Below are positions 34,544-44,100 of a stretch of 64,000 bases of DNA, in pieces. Made by a program: the position numbers and the translations under genes. The stretch covers positions 12,772,494-12,836,493 of the forward strand of contig NC_092661.1 of the NCBI RefSeq assembly GCF_032118995.1. The letters run 5' to 3'. The notes under the pieces were generated by a model that made no database searches, was not told the origin of the DNA, and saw only the letters and a program-made list of their open reading frames with translations. The DNA is from Asterias amurensis (taxonomy: Eukaryota > Echinodermata > Asteroidea > Forcipulatida > Asteriidae). How positions within the stretch are numbered: position 1 is the stretch's first letter; every line of letters starts with the position of its first letter.

Positions 34544-37500
34544 ATGGCGTCAGCTTTAATCTCCATTTTATTGATGTCTGTCTTCCTCCATCCCGGAAAC
34601 TCAATCCATTCGTTTACCGTTGCCACGGCAACTGGTAACGCATCCACCACGCCCCCCGACGTGTTCTTCCAAGATGGCGACATCATCCTCGGTGGTTTCT
34701 TCCCTCTGCACACATACGACGAGTTCTCGCGAGAATGTAAGGCAATTCGCGAGAGTAAAGCTCTCAAGCTGGTCGAGGCCATGGTCTACGCAGTGAGCTA
34801 CGTCAACAATAACACATCCTTGCTCCCCGGCCTGCGTCTCGGGTTCGAGATATACGACTCGTGCTACAGCGACATATGGACGCTGAAGAAAGGTCTGAAC
34901 TTAATACCCCCGGAAATGAGACGAGCTTGCTGGGAGAAAAATGTGACTTCGGGGAGCAGGGGTTATGGTATTAGTTGTCTGCATGGTAAGAGGGTTGCGG
35001 GTGTCGTTGGATCACAGAAGAGTGCGAGTAGCTCTGAGCTGACCATACTCCTTGGACTGTATCAGATACCACAGGTGGGTAAAAACAACTTACTACATGT
35101 ACCTTAAAAAAGGGAAAGAATACCTTTTTGTTCTCAAACCACTTGACTGTTTTAATCATGTTCATAATAAGGTCCTACATTAAAACTAACTTACACCAGA
35201 TTTCATTTTAAAGTGTTTTGCATGCAACTTCGAATTTCGTTTGATAGGGCCTACAGTGTTAACTTTTCCTGCTTAAAAACAGACTGGATTATTAACATAA
35301 TCGGTCATTCCACGTCAGGCCAACACATTTTTTGTTTCAGTTGGTGTGCATTCATTGCAAGTAAGGACCTACAAGCAAAGCAATGTTTATCAAAATCGGA
35401 AGACATGAGGTAAAAAAAATGTGCGTTGGTCTGACATTGAAGGACCCAATACGGTTGATTTCTTTAGTGTTTTGGAACATTGTTTTAATGTTTTTTTTTT
35501 CAACCATTTTAAACAAACAGTAATAATTGATGTATGAAACGCAAACGTTACTGTCAGAAACGATTCTCAGATTGTGAACTCCAATACGGATATTATTCTT
35601 CCTGCCTGGACTAAACCGCTCTCGTCAATGTCTCAAAAGCTACCACCTTTTCAAATTTTCACAGGTTTAGTTTAATTGTATATACTAGGATTAAACCAAT
35701 CGAACGATTTCAAACACCAAAGGCATATTATTTCCATTTAAGCCCACAATAAACATGTCTCCCTTAGATAAAGACGATCGGGAAACATTAAAGCTGATCA
35801 GTCCTTTTGAACTTTTGTCAAAGCATCTTAACATCGAACATTCTGCTAATGTTAGTGGTTGACCTGTACAAGTTTGGTTACGACTAATTATTTATGTTTG
35901 GTGTTATTAACTTATAAGCCATTAGAATATCTACCAATGGAGGGCGATATTGCAGGGGGAAAGTAATGATGGCGGGGAGGGGGGAAATTGCAAAGTACAC
36001 TTATAAGCCATTAGAATATCTACCAATGGAGGGCGATATTGCAGGGGGAAAGTAATGATGGCGGGGAGGGGGGAAATTGCAAAGTACACTTATAAGCCAT
36101 TAGAATATCTACCAATGGAGGGCGATATTGCAGGGGGAAAGTAATGATGGCGGGGAGGGGGGAAATTGCAAAGTACACTTATAAGCCATTAGAATATCTA
36201 CCAATGGAGGGCGATATTGCAGGGGGAAAGTAATGATGGCGGGGAGGGGGGAAATTGCAAAGTACACTTATATATTATTAATCAAATCAGATTTAAAATC
36301 TCTATTATTAGTTCAATAGCTTTGCAAAATATTAAGGGTGTTCAAACGTAAATATCTTCATTTAGAACTCAATGTTAGGCCTACATTTCTGTAAAGTTCT
36401 TTACCCATTGCAACATTGTTTTACTTGCTGTCCAAATAAGATTCAAATTATACTTCTTATTGTTGCTTTTCCTTATCCATTGTTGTAGGTGAGCTACTTA
36501 TCGACAATTGACAGCCTCAGTAAAGTTGCTTACCCGTACTTCTTTCGTGTCGTGCCGTCTGACCGTCACCAGGTTAATGCCATAATGGACATTGTGCAGT
36601 ACTATGGGTGGACCTATGTATCATTGCTCTTCTCTGATGACGAGTACGGAGAGAATGGTTATTACGAGTTCTCCAAACAGGTCACCGCTAATGACAATGT
36701 CTGCCTCGCCTACACTAAGGAGATATCTACAAGTTTCTCAGAAGAGTAAGGCCTGCATTTGTCATTAGAAAGCATGATTCATGTTGGAAGTCCTAAACTT
36801 TTACTGTATTTTCGTTACATTTTTGCGCACATCAAAGTGCTTCACAACAAACATTATTATCCCTGGTAGAATATTTCTTACACTTTCTCAATTCCTTTTA
36901 GAGTAAACAGCTTCAGGTGATGGTAGTTCTAAGGGATAAATCCGACTATCGGTACTATTAATTGCATACTCCTATTTGTACACCTGGGCGAAGAGAAGTT
37001 ATTATGGTTATGTTCCTTGCCCGTGTCGTAACCGGGAATCGAACATACACACTGTAAAGATTTAGCCACCAGATCTTAAGTCGGATTCGCTTCTCCACGA
37101 CGTGCCCAAAATGGCTGACTTTATTGCAACCTGTTGGGCTTATAAGCCTATGTCAACAGATCACATCGTGTGTATACACTTTTTGAGATTTAAAGGAACA
37201 CGTTGCCTTGGATCGGCCAAGTTGGTCTTTGAAAAGCGTTTGTAACCGTTTGCTATAAAATGCATATAAAGATGTTTAAAAGGTAGAATACAATGATCCG
37301 CACACATTGGCCTCGAAATTGCGTGGTTTTCCTTTTACTTCGGAACTAACACGGTCGGCCATTTACGGGAGTCAAAAATTTGACTTCCATAATTAATGGC
37401 CGACCATGTTTGTCGACGAGGTAAACGGACCACGCAATTTCGAGTGATACTTATGTGGATCATTATATTCTACTTTTCAAGTTTCTTTCTAATCATATGC

Positions 37501-40247
37501 ATTTTATAACAAACGGTTACAAACGCTTTTTAAAGACCAACTCGACTGATCCAAGGCAACGTGTTCCTTTTTAACTTAAAAAACCTTTCTCTTAAACTGT
37601 TTTATTCACAGATATTACGACGAAATTGTCGCAAACCTCCGGACTGATCCATACAACCGTGCCGTGGCTGTAGTCCTTTTTGCCCACCTGGAAGAGGCCG
37701 TCATGCTGCTGGGTGCGGTGGAGAGAAACAATGCGGTGGGTGAGTTTACCTTCATCGCCAGCGATGGTGTTGGAAACTTCGGTCGGCAGGGACTTGAGAA
37801 GGTCGAAGATGCTGCTATGGGTGAGTGTTGCAAAATCATTTTGTATTTTTTCTTTTGTATTTCACATTTTGTACAAATAAGGTTCTATAAGAAGTTTGCG
37901 GTAGTAACACCGTATGAAAATCTCTTTTGAGAGGTGCTTGTTCTGAGTTGTTAGCAACCGGTTCTTTTTAGAACCAGACATTGCTCAAAAGAGATTTTCA
38001 TATATGTGTTGTCGCAAGCTTCTTTTAGTTATACTAAGAACTTTAAATGTTTTTTTTAAAGGAAATTTGTTTCTTGGATGCAAACAATAATGTTTGCAAA
38101 ATCATCGGGAAAATTATTTTAGTCTCTAAAATGCAAAGTGAATATTTCTAAGCTTGCACCTCCATTTTCTCAGACAATAGTATAGCAAAAACTAACCGAG
38201 CGTTCATATGGATTTTACTCAAGATGTGATGCAGAGTCTACGTCATATGGGGCATAAATGAATTGCATAGAGAAAGTAGATTGCATATTTGAGTGTTTTC
38301 TAATTACTGGTCGATGTTTATTTTCTTTTTGAAGGTATGATTACCGTCGTCCCTTTCTCAGAGAGACTCCAAGACTTCGACACATTCTTCTATGATTCCC
38401 TGAATGCAAACAATCCGAACCCCTGGACAAAGGAGTACCTTGCAGTATACAGCGAGAAGTGCGACTTTTTTGGAGTCTGTGGGAACGAGACCGATCTCCC
38501 ATCCCCGCACGAGACTCTTGTGATTGATAGCGTCATGGCATTTGCGCATGCCCTGAACAGTATGCTCATCACTGATTGTGGTGGTTCAGAGAACCTGGTA
38601 GACTGCCCCCTCGTGGCGAATATAGACGGGAAGCTCTTGCGATCATACCTGATGGAGACAAACTTCACGAGTTTGTCCAACGGGCAGGTGGCATTTGATG
38701 TGAACGGAGACGGGAACGTACGGTACAAGATTCGGAATCTCAACAGCGCATGGGGCTTGACAAGTTTCAAAGATGTAGGATCTTGGGAAGAGCTTACCGT
38801 GTTGGATATCAAGGATTCAAGCATTAGGTTTTACACCAATGATACAGACGGCCTGCCCTTCTTTGTGCCTTTGTCTGTATGCAGCTCACCATGTCCGCAG
38901 GGGTACAGGAAAGAGTTTTTCGACGAGGAGAGGAAGTGCTGTTGGCACTGTATCAAGTGCGTGGACAGTGCCATTGTCCTCAACCAAACGCTCTGTCAGG
39001 AATGCGCACCTCCGGAGTGGCCGGATGCCAATCGCACAGACTGTAGGCCAGTAGATGTATTCTACATGTCTTGGGGTACCATCGAAGGCACGGTGGTCAC
39101 CATCATGAGTGGTGTGGCCTTCTTGGAAGCCATATCGGTACTCCTGTTTTACTTCACGCAGTATAAACAGGGCATCATGAGGAGGTCCGATCCCGTGCTT
39201 TGCCTCTTCATTTACGGGGGTATCATACTCGCCAATGTGGCGGCCTTGTCGTCGACCTTCAAACCATCCCCGGGGCTCTGTGTGGTTACCCGTATGGGTC
39301 CGTCCTTTGCCTACTCGCTGATGTTTGCTCCATTCGCAATGAAAAGCACCAGGCTGTATCGAGTATTCGCCAAGGCTAAGCAGACCGACTCCGAAGAAGA
39401 AGCTGAACTTTGGAGTTTGACGCGGCAATTGGTTATCTTGGGATTCGTCTGGGCCACAGAGGTGGGTATTGACTTTAAGATTTACAATCTAATTGAAACA
39501 TGCATTGCACTGGATAAATTTCGTCAAAACAAGAAGTACAATCCACATTTAAAGCGTTGTCATTGCATTGTCTTTTCTTTTCAGATATGCATAAGCATTG
39601 CATGGATCGTCGTTTTCCCGCCCGATGTGAGCAACCAGTTTACATTCCAAGATGATTCAACAGGCGGCGAGTCAGTGAATCTCCTCATAGCTTGCAATAT
39701 CCAGCTCCATGAGAGTGTAACCGAGATATGTTTCAGTCTGGTCCTCCTGTTCGTGACCCTGGTCTTCAGCGTTCTCGCCCGGCAGCTTCCGGACAACTAC
39801 CACGAGGTCCAGTTCTGCGCGTTTGCCTCAGCGGGCTCCATGCTCGTCATCGTGGGTGCTTACGCCGCGGGTTTCGGTACCGCCACTTCGGCCGTCTCGT
39901 CCGTGTCAATCATGTATCGTTCACTCGGAATGATTGCCAACTCCATCCTGATGATGTCATGTATCTTTATTCCCAAGATGTACGTCATCTTCTTCGTGAG
40001 GGGTGACATCAATGACGTCATGCTGCGGAAGAGGCAAAGCATCGCCATGTCTGGCTTACGCGTGCGATCATCCACGGGGAGCAGCGTGGCGACACTGAAG
40101 AAGAACAACGGGGCCGGGGGAGCGAACGGGGCCGGGGGAGCGGGAAAACGGCGCAGCTTTCGTAGAAGTAAAAGCGCCTGTGAGTTGACCTTGAATCCGG
40201 AGCAAGTTGTTGAACTGAAGGCAATTTCTACCACTCTCAAGGAATAA
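34544..40247 (+). CDS. Class C GPCR, metabotropic glutamate receptor-like, complete, 5 exons
   Basis: Plasma-membrane receptor of the mGluR group. Exons: 34544-35074, 36489-36745, 37612-37820, 38335-39461, 39585-40247; phases join to 928 aa. The ATG at 34544 has a strong context (gccATGg). Domains: signal peptide 1 to about 22, Venus-flytrap ligand domain about 45-500 (DGDIILGGFFPLH, IPQVSYLST, FRVVPSDRHQ), cysteine-rich domain 515-569, seven helices about 583-845, short basic tail with a GAGGANGAGGAG run. Residues that hold the alpha-amino-acid part of glutamate in mGluR1 are present: S160, T183, D202, Y230 and D314 (mGluR1 S165, T188, D208, Y236, D318). The side-chain carboxylate contacts are not: L76 for R78, K72 for Y74, A427 for K409. 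Glutamate is therefore an unlikely ligand; another amino acid is inferred. A 123-base intron (39462-39584) splits helix 4. Intron 1 holds an 89-bp tandem array. Confidence 0.93.
35911..36266 (+). repeat. Tandem array of four identical 89-bp units
   Basis: Units start at 35911, 36000, 36089 and 36178 and look identical to the base. Each starts CTTATAAGCCATTAGAATAT and ends GGGGAAATTGCAAAGTACA. It lies in intron 1 of the receptor gene. Perfect identity means a very recent expansion or an assembly artefact. Confidence 0.97.
36830..37090 (-). mobile_element. SINE copy, minus orientation
   Basis: The minus strand has a B-box-like GTTCGATTCCCGG and the tail region reading AAGTGCTTCACAAC on the plus strand (36837-36850). 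Lies in intron 2 of the receptor gene. Confidence 0.5.
37190..37574. mobile_element. Family B hairpin element copy 2
   Basis: TTAA-AGGAACACGTTGCC to GGCAACGTGTTCCT-TTTTAA. The two arms fold on each other through CGGTCGGCCATTTACGGGAG/TAATTAATGGCCGACC at the centre. Lies in intron 2 of the receptor gene, about 40 bases before exon 3. Confidence 0.88.
37889..38022. mobile_element. Foldback element with about 40-base inverted repeats
   Basis: The left arm GAAGTTTGCGGTAGTAACAC continues with TATGAAAATCTCTTTTGAG. The right arm is its reverse complement (CTCAAAAGAGATTTTCATAT, then GTTGTCGCAAGCTTC). The loop is about 50 bases. Lies in intron 3 of the receptor gene. Confidence 0.75.
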
Positions 40248-41136
40248 CACTCATTGCTTGTCAAAGTAGTAACAGGGGCTTCTTTAATTAAAAACTGTCT
40301 TTTGAAATTAAAAGAAAAAACTATACAATTAAAAAACCAAAGAGAAGCGATCGCGGCTTCAAAAGGGGCGAATGTTTTTAGCTTGGGAGTTATTTACAAA
40401 CATTTTTTTGATAATTTGGACAAAAACATGGCTCAGAAATTGTCTCTTTTAACATCTTTATTAATCTGTTGACGAAAAGGTAAGACCATACAAAGTTTAA
40501 TCGAGATTTAGGCAACCTTAAAGTACACAATAAAATGAAATCAAAGTTTTCATGATTATGTTGGGTGTTGTCAAAAGCTAGACTGAGGAGCAGAATCTGG
40601 AGCCGAAGCCGTGGTTTCCAAAAGGGACATAATCGAATATTGAAAGAGACCAATTCTTAATTACTACTAACATTGTTGCCAGGGGTATAGATATAATACC
40701 AGAATGGTTAATTAATTTGTAATTCGGTGATCAAAGTTCCATCATTCAGTTATAAACAACTTTTTAAAGATAATTCATTCGGGAAAAAATCTAACCCATT
40801 CTACTATGATTTTGTTTTACAATTATTGTTATCCAATGGCACAATTAGCACAAAATAGCAGGATGAGTACTAACGGTGCGAAACGAAAAGAAAATGAGTA
40901 GCTTGCACCTCTTCCAGAATTTCGCTCGTCCCCAGCGCCTTGCTTTAACCAAAGGCGCTGGCATGGGCAAACGTATCATGCACTGTCATTGGTTTAATAA
41001 TGCGCAATAATATATCTATGCACTGTACTCATGACGTACTTCCTGAACAAGAATCTGTGCAAGCGATTAGCGCCTCCCCAGCGGTCCAGGATAGACTGGC
41101 CGCTGGGGCCGAACGAATTCCAGAATCTCCTTAAAC
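40248..41136. other. Convergent 3' flanks of the receptor and methyltransferase genes
   Basis: A canonical AATAAA at 40529-40534 lies about 280 bases past the receptor stop. On the minus strand an ATTAAA variant (40993-40998) lies about 140 bases past the methyltransferase stop. Near 40600 there is a half copy (GAGCCGAAGCCGTGGTTTCC) of the element at 43507-43652. No gene is seen. Confidence 0.45.
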
Positions 41137-44100
41137 TTATTTAGGTTGAACGAGTTTCTGTGAATATTTGGTCTCCTTGTGGTCGTTGTCGAGGGGAGGC
41201 AGGCTAGCGTCGCTGCCGAGGAGCCAGTGCTTGTTGAGGTCCGGGGTGTACCGGGAAGCCGGTGGTTTACGGCCAAGGCTCTCGGCAAGGCTACGGGTGT
41301 AGTGAGCGGAGTTACCGCAGCAAAGACCTACGTACTTGATGCCCAGTTCCTGAATGCGCTTGCCGAAGTTGTGGACGTCCGTACGGTTGCACTGGACGCA
41401 GTCAAGATCCAGGGGGAAGATCGGCTTGTCTGCAGGTCAGAACGAAAACGGTAGAGTGAAATATGATATGGGGTATAATGGACAGTGTTTCTGCAAGAGT
41501 TAATGCTGCGCACAGACAGGCTGTGGTTGTCCCAGTCATAATTGCCAGTCTTTTTCTAATTTGTATATGAATAATTGCATACACTGAAACGAAAACAACC
41601 AGTGTTTGAGGCCAATACCAAAGTGTCAAAAGTTTGGGTAAGTCGATGTTGCAGGAAAATCTGTCCGCCCGCCGGAGATTCTGTCCACTCTGGGAAGTTA
41701 ACATCGGCTGAAAGAGGATGATTCAAAAGAGGGCGCTATAATATAGTTTTGGCCAGAGCCGTATATGTGGAGAGATGCGACAACTTGCGATTAGAAGCCA
41801 TTTTGTTCCTCAAGAAACGCATGGGCGAACACGGGGTGCCAGACTAGTCTGCCCATTGGGTTGTGCTGTGTTTGGAGACAACATGGCGCCCAGCAACCAC
41901 GTGACCAAAGAAAAGTGGTCCCTCCATGCTGCAACTCTCTCAATACACAGCTCTGGTTTTGGCACGTTTCGCCTCATAGGAGGGGGGGGGGGGTGCAGAA
42001 TCTCCTGCCATCGGTTGGGGTGGAAAATTTTGTGGTTTTTATTTGACTTCTCATGAAAGTAGTTACCTGTTTGCGGATCTTTTAAAGATATGAAGTTGGG
42101 ATACTCCTCAGTGGTACGATACAACACGGGTACTGCTGCAAGTGGTGCCTGCATTGCATTATGGGTAAAATAATGAATTTGTTACTTTAAGTGAGGACTG
42201 GTAACACTTACTGATGGCATATTATTGTACTATTTCACCTGGAAGATAATTTTAAAACAATAGTATTCAGCTTGGATAACGCGTTAGTTTGACCCATTTC
42301 TCGGTGACCGAACACACGACAGCCCGCCCCCACCCCCCCCCCCCCCCCAACCTTCCCAGGTGAAAATAAATCCCAAAAGAACTCCCGGTACCAGACGTAA
42401 ATTTTGTAGGTTATGCAATTATTAGGAAAAATTAATGTCAAGACAAAAAAAACTTTGCACTTTGGCTCTATTCTATAGCGAGGTACCTCCACAACCCACC
42501 TTGCATTCCGTTACTGCCCGTTCGAAAACGTTCAGCATAGTCACCGGACCCATTGCGCAGTTCAGCCCCACCACATCAGCCCCTGCCTCTGCCAGACGAT
42601 TCATAGCATCACAGATTTCCACGCCGTCTATGGTTGCCCGTTTACCGTTGATAACCGTTTTCTGGCACGCGATGGTCACTACGCAGGGGAGACCTAACGA
42701 TTATGGGTGACACCAGAAATGATCTTATGTCAAAAACTTCTGATTTTCGCAGTTGCTAAATAAACCCTATGAATGTGCGTGTGGTGACATTAGTCTTCAC
42801 CAACTTTTTTTTATTAAATGAGTCAGGGCGTGGCTATTTACTGCTAGTCCTTGTTTTCGCTTTGATAAGACCACACGGGAAACTTTACAGATTTTGAATA
42901 GAATATTATACTCAAAAATATTGTACTCCAAACACAGAGCTTATTTGAAAGGTTTTGGCTCTATACGAATGTTTTGTGATTGTTTACCATTAGCTAAATC
43001 TATCGAACTCAGAGAGACATCAACTCACCTTTACCGAATTTCTTGCAGGCTTCAACAGCCAGTAAAGCTTCTCCACAAGTATCGTAGGTTTCTCCTACAA
43101 TGAAATCTGCACCACACTCTACTGCCCATTCTATCTGTTCCTGTAATAAGCATTACGACAACAGACAATGTTTTTTTTTAATTTTACGTAATGAACCTTA
43201 TGAGGGAAATGCCAGAAAACATTCAATGTTTAACTTTGATTGCATGGTGTAAATATTCCCGTTGTTTTTGTGTGAACTTTGGGTAATGTAGATTCAGATA
43301 TTCTTTGATTAAAATTACAAGTTTTGCTACTCAAATATCACGCAGTCTGAATCAACGTACAAATTCGAATAGACTTAACACTGTGCACTATAAAATCTAC
43401 ATGCATGAGGTCAAAATGCACCCTCAACTCAAGACAAAGGACGAAATGCTACGATCTTACGTTTGCAGTTGGGACGCGAACTTGGAATTTAGTAGGCTTA
43501 AAACATTGCCCCTTTTCAAATCCACGGCTTCGGCTCGAGTCCAGATTCGGCTCAGGCTAGCTTGGCCCGCGGTGGTTATGACGATTGCGCGTGTTTTGCA
43601 TAGGCGCTCATAAGCCGAATCCAAAGCCGAAGCCGTGGTTTCGTAAAGGGCCTAGACTCATAATTAAAGGCAAGGCATTTGAACTTGGACGTTAAACGCA
43701 AGGGTACGTTTTCGGATCGAAAACTCTGATTATGGGACTCGAGGCAATAGGACTGGACTTTACTCTATCGGCCTGACTTTAAAAATCGTGTTGTTAAAAT
43801 CTCATGTTTTTAGCATAGGCTACGTGAATGTACCATTTTCACGTCAGGCACGTACATGTACGTGCATGCTCACGACCCGTCGTGAGCATGAAATAAGTCC
43901 AAAGTGATGACGTCAATTCAACCCAAAACGACACTTATTGTTTTGACGTTCACGTTGACGTGCTTGCTCGCGAAACATGCAGCTAAACCTCCCTAATAGT
44001 ATTACCTTAAACATGTCCATTATTTTCTCACGATAGTTTGGCACTGTGTCCACAAAGATGTTGGAGTTGCTGATGTTTCCCGCCATTAGCGTCCCAGTCT

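Noticed and set aside
39462-39584. Reading straight through from the fourth to the fifth receptor exon as one exon
   Set aside because: The 41 extra residues are polar and break helix 4. GT-AG signals and the family alignment (TE joined to ICISIAW) favour an intron. Possible retention is reported as a finding instead.
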